DNA of 64,000 bases from an uncultured Oscillospiraceae bacterium (lineage in GTDB: Bacteria; Bacillota; Clostridia; Oscillospirales; Oscillospiraceae), in contig CATLFX010000006.1 in assembly GCA_949935795.1 (NCBI GenBank), forward strand, positions 1 through 64,000. The letters run 5' to 3'. Numbering within the stretch: position 1 is the first letter of the stretch; each line of letters begins with the position of its first letter. Position numbers and translations under genes: made by a program. The notes beneath the pieces were generated by a model. That model had not been told where the DNA came from, did no database searches, and worked only from the letters and a program-made list of their open reading frames with translations. Shown piece by piece: positions 31,166-44,610 of the stretch.

Positions 31166-32068
31166 TCAGTTTTCCCAGGGGTCGAACTCGTACACGCCGG
31201 GGACCATGGGCAGGGCCTGGACGGCCTCTTTCCCAGGCGAGCGCCGGAACAGTGCCTTGATCCCCTTTCGGTTCAGGATGGGGAGCAGGATTGCCAGAAT
31301 CAGGATAACCCCCAGGGCAATAACCGATCCCATACCCTCCTCGCCGCCCGGCAGGAGGCTGATGATCTGGCTGAAGCTGTTGAAAAACATGTGGGCCAGG
31401 ACCGACGGCCAGATGGAGCCCGCCCGCAGGTCCATATAGCCGAAAATGCACCCCAGCACAAAGGCGTAGCCGGACCAGACCGGGTGGCCGTGGCACGCCC
31501 CGAAGATGGCGGCGGACAGGAACATGGCCAGCCATCCCGGCATGGCCTGGTTCAGCCGGGTCATGATGAGCCCCCGGAAGATCACCTCCTCCACCAGCGG
31601 GGCCGCCGCCACCACGGCGATAAAGCCCACCACGCCGCCGGAGGTGATACCGGCGGAGGCGTCGCTGTAGCTCTCCAGCCATGCTTCCGGCAGCGAGGCC
31701 AGCACCGAGTTTACCGCCAAAAACAGCGCCGGGGCCAGACACACGCCGCTCCACAGGATGGGCCCGTCCACCCGCCGCAGCCACAGGGCCTCGCTGAACC
31801 TTTTCCGGCGAATGAGATAAAACAGCATCACGATAAACAGAGTCAGCATGTTGGCAATCAGGGAAAAGGCCATAGACTGCTCCAACAGCAGCTGGGTGAC
31901 GGCCTCCTGGTCCATCGTGCCCCCCTCCATGACCGTCTGGATGGCACTGGCAATCATCACCGGCAGCATCACCAGCACCTGAGTCCCCAAAAACAGGGCC
32001 AGATAACACAGGGATTTCAGCAGGGCCAGCAGCACTTGGGCCGCCCGCTCCCCTGCACCGGGTTTCAC
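31166..32068 (-). CDS. CPBP family intramembrane metalloprotease
   Basis: PLVEEVIFRGLIMTRL, FGACHGH, ADGRATION-like region SVLAHMFFNS. Confidence 0.92.
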   Translation of the reverse strand: MKPGAGERAAQVLLALLKSLCYLALFLGTQVLVMLPVMIASAIQTVMEGGTMDQEAVTQLLLEQSMAFSLIANMLTLFIVMLFYLIRRKRFSEALWLRRVDGPILWSGVCLAPALFLAVNSVLASLPEAWLESYSDASAGITSGGVVGFIAVVAAAPLVEEVIFRGLIMTRLNQAMPGWLAMFLSAAIFGACHGHPVWSGYAFVLGCIFGYMDLRAGSIWPSVLAHMFFNSFSQIISLLPGGEEGMGSVIALGVILILAILLPILNRKGIKALFRRSPGKEAVQALPMVPGVYEFDPWEN

Positions 32069-32787
32069 AGCGCAATCCCTCCCAGCACCTTACCGATGGA
32101 GTCGTGGATCACCAGGTCGGCCTGACCATCGTAGGGGGTGGGGTCCCGGTTAATGAGCACCAGCTTATTTCCCCGGTAATAGTTGATGAGCCCCGCCGCC
32201 GGGTACACCACCAGGGAGGTGCCGCCGATGATGAGCACGTCCGCCCTGGCAATGGCCCGCACTGCGCCCTCGATGGTGTCCTGGTCCAGCCCCTCCTCGT
32301 ACAGCACCACGTTCGGCTTCACCAGTCCGCCGCACACCGGGCAGCGGGGCACTCCTTCTCCCTGCGCGATGAAGTCCACACCGTAAAAGGTACGGCACTT
32401 GGTGCAGTAGTTGCGGTGGACCGAGCCGTGGAGCTCGTACACCGTCTGGCTACCCGCCAGCTGATGGAGGCCGTCAATGTTCTGGGTGACCACCGCCTTC
32501 AGCTTGCCCGCCCGCTCCAGCTCCGCCAGCTTCAAATGGGCGGCGTTAGGCTTAGCGTCCAGGCAGAGCATCTTATCCCGATAAAAACGGTAAAATTCCT
32601 CGGTGTTTTGGACGAAATAGGTGTGGCTCAGGATGGTCTCCGGCAACTGGTCGTATTTCTGGTTGTACAGGCCGTCCACACTGCGGAAGTCCGGGATGCC
32701 GCTCTCGGTGGACACCCCCGCCCCGCCAAAAAACACGATATTATCGCTGTCTTGAATCCATTTCTGCAATTGCTCCTGCGGCGACAT
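32065..32787 (-). CDS. SIR2-family NAD-dependent protein deacylase
   Basis: GAGVSTESGIPDFRS, TQNIDGLHQLAGS, ELHGS, zinc CxxC pairs; start MSPQEQ. Confidence 0.95.
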   Translation of the reverse strand: MSPQEQLQKWIQDSDNIVFFGGAGVSTESGIPDFRSVDGLYNQKYDQLPETILSHTYFVQNTEEFYRFYRDKMLCLDAKPNAAHLKLAELERAGKLKAVVTQNIDGLHQLAGSQTVYELHGSVHRNYCTKCRTFYGVDFIAQGEGVPRCPVCGGLVKPNVVLYEEGLDQDTIEGAVRAIARADVLIIGGTSLVVYPAAGLINYYRGNKLVLINRDPTPYDGQADLVIHDSIGKVLGGIAL

Positions 32788-32856
32788 GGCTGTTCCCTCC
32801 TTTGTGTGGATTATAGCACACCGCGCCCAAAAAGAAAAGCCCTCTCCACGGAAGGG

Positions 32857-33332
32857 CGTGCCTGATAAAGAAGTTTTCTTTGTCGGGTGGCAACCGCATA
32901 ATACTACAGTGTCATGCGGTTGTCTTTTTGCTGTACCGGCTAAATTCCGACGAAAAATCAATCTCCCCGATGAAGTTATAATGTACGTCGATGCGCTGGA
33001 CACGGTGGCCGCCGGACTTATCGGGAGCATGGACAACGATTTTCTCCACAAACTCCCGCAAAAGCGCCGGGGTCAAGCTCGGTGGGCTGGGTGTACTTCT
33101 TCACAATTTTCAAAAAGCTCTGGACATTGACCGCCTGCGTCTAAGCTCCTTGAACTAAGGATAGCTCTTATTTTTGGTGCTGATAATGGCTCTTTTTTTC
33201 CTGCCCTCCTGCACAACTTTTCGCGCCCTTTTACACAAGCTTCATTTTACCGAAAACACAAAAAGGCAACCGCATGACACCGTAGTATCATGCGGTTGCC
33301 ACCCGACAAAGAAAATTTCTTTATCAGGCACG
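32857..33332. mobile_element. Remnant element: ~80-bp inverted repeats flanking a recombinase fragment
   Basis: CGTGCCTGATAAAGAAGTTTTCTTTGTCGGGTGGCAACCGCAT... and its inverted copy ...ATGCGGTTGCCACCCGACAAAGAAAATTTCTTTATCAGGCACG. Confidence 0.75.
32938..33148 (-). pseudogene. C-terminal fragment of a DUF4368-type serine recombinase, frameshifted
   Basis: Minus strand: VNVQSFLKIVKKYTQPTEL // frameshift // TPALLREFVEKIVVHAPDKSGGHRVQRIDVHYNFIGEIDFSSEFS. Confidence 0.75.
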
Positions 33333-33382
33333 TGCTTTTTTGAGAGGGGCTGTTTTGATGCCGTTGAAATTGCGGGAAGCTC

Positions 33383-36928
<3,546 letters not shown>

Positions 36929-37162
36929 AGGCGTTTTTCCTCCTTTTCATATGAGAACGTTCCCTCATACGGTCCGTTCCGTTTCGCGGTAAATAGTCTA
37001 TCACATCCCTCATGAATTTGCAATTGAAAATGCTCATTTTTTCCGTAAAGTTTCTGCGGAATTCGGCTTTCCAATCCTTTCCTGCCAGGCGCTCCCGGCG
37101 GGCCTTGCGAAATGGGACAAATCGTGGTAAAGTATTGAAAAAAGGAAAGGAGGCCCGCGCTT

Positions 37163-38686
37163 ATGGTTTGCAATGTGACCTCCCTGGGGCTGAACGGGGT
37201 GGCGGGCTATCCAGTGACCGCCGAGTGCGCCCTGTCCGGGGGCCTGCCCGCTTTCGACGTGGTGGGCCTGCCCGACGCCGCCGTCAAGGAGGCCCGGGAG
37301 CGGGTGCGCTCGGCCATCAAGTCCAGCGGGTTTGACTTCCCCGTCTCCCGCATCACGGTGAACCTGGCCCCCGCCGACCGGCGCAAGGCGGGCACGGTGT
37401 ACGACCTGCCCATCCTGGTGGGCATTTTGGCCGCTGGGAGTCAGCTTTCCCTGAAAGAGGAGAAAAATTCCGCTTTTATTGGAGAGCTGTCCCTGGACGG
37501 GCGGCTGAGGCCGGTGTCCGGGGTACTGCCCATGGCGCTGGCGGCCCAGCGGGCGGGCATACGCCGCCTGTTCGTCCCCGCCGACAACGCCCCCGAGGCC
37601 ACTTTGGCCGACGGGCTGGAAGTTCTCCCAGTCCGCACGGTGGAGGAGCTGGCCCGGCACCTGTCCGGGGAGCGGCCCATCTCCCCCGCCCCGGCGTGGC
37701 GGGACGACCTGCCCCCCGTCCAGGGGCCGGATTTCAGCGAGGTAAAGGGTCAGGAGCAGGCCAAACGGGCGCTGGAGGTGGCCGCCGCGGGAGGGCATCA
37801 TGTGCTCATGTCGGGCAGTCCCGGCTCGGGCAAGTCCATGATGGCCAAGCGCCTGCCCTCCATCCTGCCCGACATGACCCGCTCGGAGGCCCTAGCCTGT
37901 ACGGAAATCTACTCCGTCATGGGCCTGACCTCCAAGGAACACCCCATGGTGCGCCGCCGCCCCTTCCGCTCCCCCCATCACACCATCTCCGCCGCCGGGA
38001 TGACAGGGGGCGGGTCCAATCCCCGGCCCGGAGAGATTTCCCTGGCCCACAACGGAGTTCTGTTTTTAGACGAGCTTCCCGAATTTCACTCCGACGTTTT
38101 AGAGGTCCTGCGCCAGCCCCTGGAGGACGGCCAGACCCAGATTTCCCGTGTGTCCGGCTCGGTGACCTACCCCAGCCGCTTTATGCTGGTGTGCGCCATG
38201 AACCCCTGCAAGTGCGGGTGGTACGGCCACCCCTCGGGGCGGTGCACCTGCACGGAACAGGCGGTGCGGCGGTACTTATCCCGGCTGTCCGGCCCCATGC
38301 TGGACCGCATCGACATCTGCGTGGACGTGCCCTCCCTGGATTACGACGAGCTGTCCGGCAGCGCCCCGCCCGCGGAGAGCTCCGCCGCCATCCGGGCCCG
38401 GGTCAACGCCGCCCGGGCCATCCAGGTCGCCCGGTACGGCCCCGACGGTCCCGCCTGCAACGCCCAGATGGGACCCCGGGAGCTGCGGGACTACTGCAAG
38501 CTGGACCAGTCCTGCCAGCAGCTCATCCGGGGAGCTTACGACCGGCTGGGCCTCACCGCCCGGGGATACGACCGCATTCTGCGGGTGGCCCGGACCATCG
38601 CCGACCTGGACGGGGCGGAGGACATCGCGGCGCACCATCTGGCGGAAGCGCTGCAGTACCGTCCTCCAGAGCATTTGAGAGCATAA
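37163..38686 (+). CDS. YifB/ComM family Mg-chelatase-like AAA ATPase
   Basis: GSPGSGKSMMAKRLPSILPDM, FRSPHHTISAAGMTGGG, LSGPMLDRIDICVDVP. Confidence 0.95.
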   Translation: MVCNVTSLGLNGVAGYPVTAECALSGGLPAFDVVGLPDAAVKEARERVRSAIKSSGFDFPVSRITVNLAPADRRKAGTVYDLPILVGILAAGSQLSLKEEKNSAFIGELSLDGRLRPVSGVLPMALAAQRAGIRRLFVPADNAPEATLADGLEVLPVRTVEELARHLSGERPISPAPAWRDDLPPVQGPDFSEVKGQEQAKRALEVAAAGGHHVLMSGSPGSGKSMMAKRLPSILPDMTRSEALACTEIYSVMGLTSKEHPMVRRRPFRSPHHTISAAGMTGGGSNPRPGEISLAHNGVLFLDELPEFHSDVLEVLRQPLEDGQTQISRVSGSVTYPSRFMLVCAMNPCKCGWYGHPSGRCTCTEQAVRRYLSRLSGPMLDRIDICVDVPSLDYDELSGSAPPAESSAAIRARVNAARAIQVARYGPDGPACNAQMGPRELRDYCKLDQSCQQLIRGAYDRLGLTARGYDRILRVARTIADLDGAEDIAAHHLAEALQYRPPEHLRA

Positions 38687-38689
38687 AGG

Positions 38690-38723
38690 AAACCCGCCCC
38701 CAGCTGGGGGCGGGTTGTTTTTC
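38690..38723. terminator. Bidirectional terminator between convergent genes
   Basis: AAACCCGCCCCCAGCTGGGGGCGGGTTGTTTTTC. Confidence 0.85.
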
Positions 38724-38726
38724 AGC

Positions 38727-39425
38727 CTAGCCGTCCGTCTCCTCTTCCAGGTGGAACACGTGCTTTTCCAGCCCCGGCCAGGCGGCAAAGCAGGCGGCCA
38801 GCCAGAAGAGGGAAAACCCGATGGACGCCAGCACAAAAGTGGAATAGGGGTAGGCCAGCAGGTAGGCGGCGGTCAGCGCCGCCAAAAAGGCCAGCGCCGC
38901 CAGGTGCTGGGGCATACGCACCAGCACCAGCAGCAGGGCGCTGCGGATGGACTCCCCCAGCCCCAGCTCGGAGAACTCCAGCAGGGGGAACAGGGAGAAC
39001 AGGGACATGACCACCACCCCCATCAGCACCAGCAGCACCAGCGCCGGAGCGGCCCAGATCCCATTGTCCGCCATGCTCCGGCCATAGGCTGCGGCGGCAA
39101 AGCCGCTGCCCGCCAGCAGCAGGGCCATCACCGCCCCCGCCGCCATGGTCCGCCAGAAGCCCGTCCGGAAGGCCGACCACCAGTCGGGCCACAGGTCCAG
39201 GGGCTTTCCCCGCAGCAGGAGAACGCACACCCGGGTGAGGGCTTTCAGCGCGGCGGGTATGGTGACCAGGGGCAGGCAGAACAGGCAAAATAGAACGTTG
39301 GCCTTCACCAGCGTCCACCAGTGCCAGCGCAGGATATCCCACAGCAGCCTCAGCCCTTTTGGGCGGGGCCCGGACGGGCCCTCTCCCCGGCCGTTTCCCT
39401 CATACAGCGCCTGATACCACCCCAT
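38727..39425 (-). CDS. DUF624 (YesL-like) membrane protein
   Basis: LRLLWDILRWHWWTLVKANVLFCLFCLPLVTIPAALKALTRV; adjacent to uronate locus. Confidence 0.8.
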   Translation of the reverse strand: MGWYQALYEGNGRGEGPSGPRPKGLRLLWDILRWHWWTLVKANVLFCLFCLPLVTIPAALKALTRVCVLLLRGKPLDLWPDWWSAFRTGFWRTMAAGAVMALLLAGSGFAAAAYGRSMADNGIWAAPALVLLVLMGVVVMSLFSLFPLLEFSELGLGESIRSALLLVLVRMPQHLAALAFLAALTAAYLLAYPYSTFVLASIGFSLFWLAACFAAWPGLEKHVFHLEEETDG

Positions 39426-39449
39426 AGGGCTCCCCTCCTGTCATCTGTG

Positions 39450-41459
39450 TCAGCGGGCCAGCACCGTGCCGATCTCCTCGCCGGCGGCCTCGTCGAATAC
39501 CTCCACCCCGCCGAAGCCGCAGCAACCCCCGGCGTTGAAGGTGTCGGTGGGGCTGGCGTACTCCATGTGGGAGACAACCACCACCCAGCTCCGCTCTCCC
39601 TTGCGGATGCGCAGGGCCTCAATCTCCCGGTCCTCAAATTGGATGCCCTTGAAGTTGGAGGTCACCGGCAGCTTCTCCACGCACAGCGGCTCCGGCTCTC
39701 CCGTCCGGTCCAGGGCAATCACGGTGAGCACGCTGGCAAAGCCCTCTCCCTGGACCGCCGTCTCCAGCACGGGACCCTCCGCCGCGTGGTTGTAGTGCCG
39801 GGCCACCCGCCCCGTTTTCAGCTCAGTGGCCACCGGAACAGAGGATAGCAGCCGCAGACGGGCGGTGCAGGACCGCCCCTCCCAGACAAATCCGCCCTCC
39901 TGGGCGGCCAGCGTCCCGGTCTCCCCCCAGTGGAAGAACTGGCGGTAGGTGTGGGGCCCTCCGGCATAGAACTCGTCCACGGCGATCATCACGTCAGGCT
40001 TCAGGAAAATGAGCCGACGGTTGACGAACACCCCCTGCTCATACCAGCCCAGGTGCCCCCCCTCGGCGTAGCCGTACCGGCCGCCGCTGTAAAAGACCCG
40101 GTTCACCGCCCGGCTGAGGTGTCCGCACTCCCAGCTGTCCTTGCAGTCGTAGAGGGGAACGCCCTCCACCGCCACCGTGTTGTGGCCGGACACATCCTTG
40201 AACTCCCGGCGGTCAGGGCCGAACACGTAGGTGTACCGCCCGCTGTCCGTGAGCACGTCCTCCCCAAAGGCGGACAGGTCGAAGTGGAGCTGGTCGGAGT
40301 GGCCGTGGCCCGCCCCCAGCAGGCCGCAGTGGAAGCGGACCCAGGCGTCCTCCGGCCCCCAGCCGGACCGGAATACATAGTTGCCGCTGTCCGTCAGGGC
40401 AAAGTCGGTCTGGGCGGGGGCCTGGGCGGGCATGGCCTCGTACCGCCCCGCTTCCCCGGCCCCCAGCTCCCAGGCGCTGTCCAGGTCCAGCCTGGGGTAG
40501 CCGGCGGATTTCAGCGCCCCGTCCTGGAAGATGGCCGCGGCCAGGGTCACCAGGTCCCGCTGGTCGATGTCGTCGCTGTCCCCCATCATGGGCTCCCCGC
40601 CGCCCGGCTTCTGCCAGGCCAGCGCCGTACGGGCCATGGCGTGGACCGCCTCTTCCATGCCCTGGGGCAGCTCCTCCCCCCGGCGGCGGGCCAGCAGCAC
40701 CACGTCCAGATAGCACCGCATGACCTCGTTGTGGTACATGGGGGACTGCTCCCAGTGGACCCCGTCCGGGTAGACCTGGATGCGGCGGTTCCGCTCCAGC
40801 CGCTTCAGGGCGGTAGCCCGGTACTGGGCCGTCCTCTCGCTGACGGGCAGGTGGCACCCGGCCACGTACAGCCCGTGGTTGGCCAGCACCCCCCAGTTGC
40901 TCATCAGGTTGAAGGTGTTCCACACCTCCATAATGTACTCGGCGTGGTCGGTGAGGGACCAGATGAATTTGTCCATCACCGCCTCCGTGATATAGGGGCT
41001 GCCCTCGAAGTACCGCATGGCCTTGCACCAGTTCTCCATGCGGATGCCCGCCTCGATGGACCGCCACGCCGGCGCGCAGGCGGGGTCGTCCCGGCGTACC
41101 GTGTCCACCCAGTGGACCAGCTGCTCCGCGAAGGCCTTGGCGTACTTTTCGTCTCCCGTCACGGCGTAGGCCTGGCCCAGGCAGGGCCAGAACCGCATCC
41201 GGTTAAAGGCGTAGATGAATTCCGGGTCGTTTCCAGGCTGGCGCAGCCAGTCGATGGGGCCGTCGAACACCTCGGGGACGTGGGTCTGCTCCATATCCCA
41301 GCGCAGCTGGAACACGAACTTGTTCTCCGCCGCCAGGTCCGCCGTGCGCAGCACCGTGTCCAGCTCCTCCCGGCAGTTGGTGCGGACATATTCCGCCGCC
41401 GCGTCCCTGTCGTCGAAAAAGGTGCGGCGGTTCTGGTCAAAAAACAGCTTTGGGTCCAT
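39450..41459 (-). CDS. Heparinase II/III-family polysaccharide lyase, no signal peptide apparent
   Basis: LAGHGHSDQLHFDLSAFGEDVLTDSGRYTY-type region (GAGHGHSDQLHFDLSAFGEDVLTDSG), VSGHNTVAVEG; all-alpha N-terminal toroid-like region. Confidence 0.88.
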   Translation of the reverse strand: MDPKLFFDQNRRTFFDDRDAAAEYVRTNCREELDTVLRTADLAAENKFVFQLRWDMEQTHVPEVFDGPIDWLRQPGNDPEFIYAFNRMRFWPCLGQAYAVTGDEKYAKAFAEQLVHWVDTVRRDDPACAPAWRSIEAGIRMENWCKAMRYFEGSPYITEAVMDKFIWSLTDHAEYIMEVWNTFNLMSNWGVLANHGLYVAGCHLPVSERTAQYRATALKRLERNRRIQVYPDGVHWEQSPMYHNEVMRCYLDVVLLARRRGEELPQGMEEAVHAMARTALAWQKPGGGEPMMGDSDDIDQRDLVTLAAAIFQDGALKSAGYPRLDLDSAWELGAGEAGRYEAMPAQAPAQTDFALTDSGNYVFRSGWGPEDAWVRFHCGLLGAGHGHSDQLHFDLSAFGEDVLTDSGRYTYVFGPDRREFKDVSGHNTVAVEGVPLYDCKDSWECGHLSRAVNRVFYSGGRYGYAEGGHLGWYEQGVFVNRRLIFLKPDVMIAVDEFYAGGPHTYRQFFHWGETGTLAAQEGGFVWEGRSCTARLRLLSSVPVATELKTGRVARHYNHAAEGPVLETAVQGEGFASVLTVIALDRTGEPEPLCVEKLPVTSNFKGIQFEDREIEALRIRKGERSWVVVVSHMEYASPTDTFNAGGCCGFGGVEVFDEAAGEEIGTVLAR

Positions 41460-41486
41460 GAAAACCCCTCCTTATCTCGTTGCCGG

Positions 41487-42641
41487 TCACCAGTAGGGGT
41501 CCCAGTCCCCGGCCAGCCGGGTGAGGGCCTCCATGTAGTAGAAGTCGCCCCAGGAGGTGCACTCGTCCACCCCCTCGGGGAAGCAGGTGTTGTAAGGGCT
41601 CTTCTTGCTGTAGGTGCCGTGGAGGATCAGGCCCGCGCCCTCCACGGGGGTCTCCACGGCGTAGTCGGCCGCCAGACTGCCCACCATCTCCCGGGCCAGC
41701 TTCTCGTACCGGGCGGTCTCCCCGGCGGGCAGGACCCGGACCGCCTCCAGCAGGCCGCAGGCCACGATGGCCGCGGAGGAGGAGTCCCTGGGCTCGCCGC
41801 TGTCCGGCTGGAAGAGCATGTCCCAGCAGGGGACCAGGTCCTCGGGCAGGCGGGTGAGGTAGAAGTCCAGCGCCCGCTTGAAGGCGTCCAGCGCGGCGGG
41901 GTCCTGGGTGTACCGCCAGCTCAGGATGGAGCCGTACACCGCCCAGGCCTGGCCCCGGGCCCAGAAGCTGTCGTCCTTATAGCCCTGGCAGGTGCGGCCA
42001 TGGCTGGGGGTGCCGTCCTTGTTCATGTAGAAGGTGTGGAAGGTGGAGCCGTCGGGCCGGAAAGAGTTTGCCATGCAGGTGGCGGTGTGTTTTTTCGCGA
42101 TATCGGCGTATTTCCCGTCCCCCGTCTCGTTGCTGGCCCAGTACAGCAGGGGCAGGTTCAGCAGGCAGTCGATGATGAAGCGGTAGTTGACGGGCGAACC
42201 CATCCGGCCCCAGGCCTGGATGAACTCCCCCTTGGGCTGGAAGCGGCTGATGAGCTGGTCCGCCGCCAGGATGGCGGCCTCCCGGGCCTTCTGGTCCCCG
42301 GTGAGCTTGTACGCCGCCACACAGGCGGGGGTGTACAAAAAGCCCATGTCGTGGTGGGCCACCTTCACCTTCCGGCGGATGCGCCGGTCAAAGCTGTCCG
42401 CCAGGGTCAGCCCCGCCTCCCGGAACGCCTGGTCATGGGTGCGCTCATAGGCCAGCCAGATCTCCCCCGGCCAAAAGCCGCAGGTCCACTGGTCGTTCCT
42501 GCAGGTGGGATAGATATTGTTCACGCTGGAGTGGTTCTGGCACCTTTTGGTGTACTTGGGCAGGTTGAGCCGCACCTGCTCCACGGCGCGGTCCAGCGCG
42601 GCCTGGACACGCTCGTTGGTGATGGGAAGGGGTCTGCTCAT
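41487..42641 (-). CDS. Glycoside hydrolase family 88 (unsaturated glucuronyl hydrolase-like)
   Basis: WTCGFWPGEIWLAYERT, HHDMGFLYTPACVAAYKLTGD, WARGQAWAVYG, SSAAIVACGLLE. Confidence 0.93.
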   Translation of the reverse strand: MSRPLPITNERVQAALDRAVEQVRLNLPKYTKRCQNHSSVNNIYPTCRNDQWTCGFWPGEIWLAYERTHDQAFREAGLTLADSFDRRIRRKVKVAHHDMGFLYTPACVAAYKLTGDQKAREAAILAADQLISRFQPKGEFIQAWGRMGSPVNYRFIIDCLLNLPLLYWASNETGDGKYADIAKKHTATCMANSFRPDGSTFHTFYMNKDGTPSHGRTCQGYKDDSFWARGQAWAVYGSILSWRYTQDPAALDAFKRALDFYLTRLPEDLVPCWDMLFQPDSGEPRDSSSAAIVACGLLEAVRVLPAGETARYEKLAREMVGSLAADYAVETPVEGAGLILHGTYSKKSPYNTCFPEGVDECTSWGDFYYMEALTRLAGDWDPYW

Positions 42642-42731
42642 GGAAAGGACACCTCTTTCTCACAGTATAGCAATTGCCAAGGGACGGGGGAGATACCCGC
42701 CCCTTGGCAACAGGCAGTGTATAAGTCGATT

Positions 42732-43565
42732 TTACCCTTTCAGGCCGCTGCTGGCAATACCCTGGACGAAGTATTTTTGCAGCGCCAGGAACACGATGAG
42801 CACCGGGATCAGCGCCACCACCGACGCGGCCATGATGAGGCCGTACTCGGCGGAATACTGGCCGATGAACATACGCAGTCCCAGCTGGAGGGTCTTCTTG
42901 GACTCGGTGTGCAAGTAGAGCAGGGGGCCCAGGAAGTCGTTCCAGGTGTTGACGAAGGTGAAGATGGTCAGCGTGGCCAGGCTGGGCTTGGACAGGGGCA
43001 GCATGATCCGCCGCCAGATGCCGTACTCGCTGAGGCCGTCGATGCGGGCCGCCTCGCACAGCTCGTCGGGTATGCCGTCATAGAACTGCTTCATCAGGAA
43101 CACGCCGAAGGCGGAGAACGCCTGGAGGCAGACCATGGCGAGGAGCTTGTCATTGAGGCCCATGCCGCTCATCATCAGGAACTGGGGCACCATGTACACC
43201 TGCCAGGGCATGGCGATGGTGGCGATGTAGCCCAAAAACAGCAGGTTGCGGCCCTTGAAACGGAGCTTGGCGAAGGCGTAGGCCGCGAAACTGGAGGTGA
43301 GCAGCTGGAGCAGGGTGACCACCACCGTCAAAATGGCGGTGTTGCTGATGAACTTCATCAGGGGGATCTTGGTCCAGATGTTCACGTAGTTCTGCCACTG
43401 GGGCTCGGCGGGGATCCACTGCATGGGCCAGGCGAACACGTCCTTGTTCAGCTTCAGCGACGCGGACAGCATCCAGGCGAAGGGGATGATGGTGAGGATG
43501 GACAGCAGAATCAAAATCACATACACGGCGACCTTTCCGCCGGTGATGCCGGACTTCTCTTTCAT
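42732..43565 (-). CDS. Carbohydrate ABC transporter permease (MalG-type)
   Basis: EAARIDGLSEYGIWRRIMLPLSKPSLATL EAA motif. Confidence 0.95.
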   Translation of the reverse strand: MKEKSGITGGKVAVYVILILLSILTIIPFAWMLSASLKLNKDVFAWPMQWIPAEPQWQNYVNIWTKIPLMKFISNTAILTVVVTLLQLLTSSFAAYAFAKLRFKGRNLLFLGYIATIAMPWQVYMVPQFLMMSGMGLNDKLLAMVCLQAFSAFGVFLMKQFYDGIPDELCEAARIDGLSEYGIWRRIMLPLSKPSLATLTIFTFVNTWNDFLGPLLYLHTESKKTLQLGLRMFIGQYSAEYGLIMAASVVALIPVLIVFLALQKYFVQGIASSGLKG

Positions 43566-43581
43566 ATGCGCTCCCCCTCCC

Positions 43582-44517
43582 TTATTCGTTCATGGACTTC
43601 TCGCCCCGGAACTGGATCAGCGTGACGATGAGCACCAGGATGAACAGGATCATGGCCATGGCGCTGGCGTAGCCGAAGTTCCGGGAGGTGAAGGCCGCCT
43701 CGTAGATGTTGCCCACCAGGACCCGGGTCTTGCCGCCGGGGCCGAAGTTGGTGATCATCAGGAAGATGTCGTACACCTTGAAGCACTGGATGGTGAGCAT
43801 CACGGTGACAAAGAAGGTGGTGGGCCGCAGCTGTGGCATGGTGACGTACCAGAACCGCTGCCAGGGGTTGGCCCCGTCCAGGGCCGCCGCCTCATAGAGG
43901 TCCGGGTTGACCCCCTGGAGGCCCGCCAGGTAGATGATCATGTAGTAGCCCATGAACTTCCAGATGGAGAACAGGATCACGGTGCCCATACAGACGAACC
44001 AGTTGGGGTCCGCCGACCACCGGGGCAGGTTCTCCACCCCCAGGCCGGACAAAATCATGTTGACGGGGCCCATGGAGGGGTTGAACAGCATGTTCCACAC
44101 GGCGGTGACCGCCACCATAGAGGCCACGTAGGGGAAGAACATCATGGTGCGGAAGAAGTTCCGGGCGTGGATCTTCTGGTTGAGCAGGATGGCCAGCCCC
44201 AGGGAGGCCGCCATGGTCAGGGGCACGGTAATGACGGCGTAGGCGATGGTGTTGAACAGGGCCTGGGTGAATTTGGCGTCCTGGAACAGGTCGGTGAAGT
44301 TCTGGAGCCCCACGAACTCGATGGGGTTCTTCCAGGAGCCGTCCCAGGACAGGAAGGCCAGGGCGATGGCCATCACCATGGGCACCAGGGTGAACACGGC
44401 GAAGCCAATGAAGTTGGGGGCGATGAAACTGTAGGCCACCAGATTCTTGGCGACTTCCCGCTTTTTCCGGGACCGTATGACGGCCTCAGAGGCCGCCGGA
44501 GTCTGGGTCTTTTGCAT
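43582..44517 (-). CDS. Sugar ABC transporter permease (MalF-type)
   Basis: EAAALDGANPWQRFWYVTMPQLRPTTFF EAA motif. Confidence 0.95.
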   Translation of the reverse strand: MQKTQTPAASEAVIRSRKKREVAKNLVAYSFIAPNFIGFAVFTLVPMVMAIALAFLSWDGSWKNPIEFVGLQNFTDLFQDAKFTQALFNTIAYAVITVPLTMAASLGLAILLNQKIHARNFFRTMMFFPYVASMVAVTAVWNMLFNPSMGPVNMILSGLGVENLPRWSADPNWFVCMGTVILFSIWKFMGYYMIIYLAGLQGVNPDLYEAAALDGANPWQRFWYVTMPQLRPTTFFVTVMLTIQCFKVYDIFLMITNFGPGGKTRVLVGNIYEAAFTSRNFGYASAMAMILFILVLIVTLIQFRGEKSMNE

Positions 44518-44610
44518 GGAATCCTCCTCTCTAGTCAGTCAAAACGCAAGCCGGCGGAGCGGAACTCCGCCCCGCCAGCTTTGATTGGTCTGTGGGAATC
44601 CGGTATTCGC

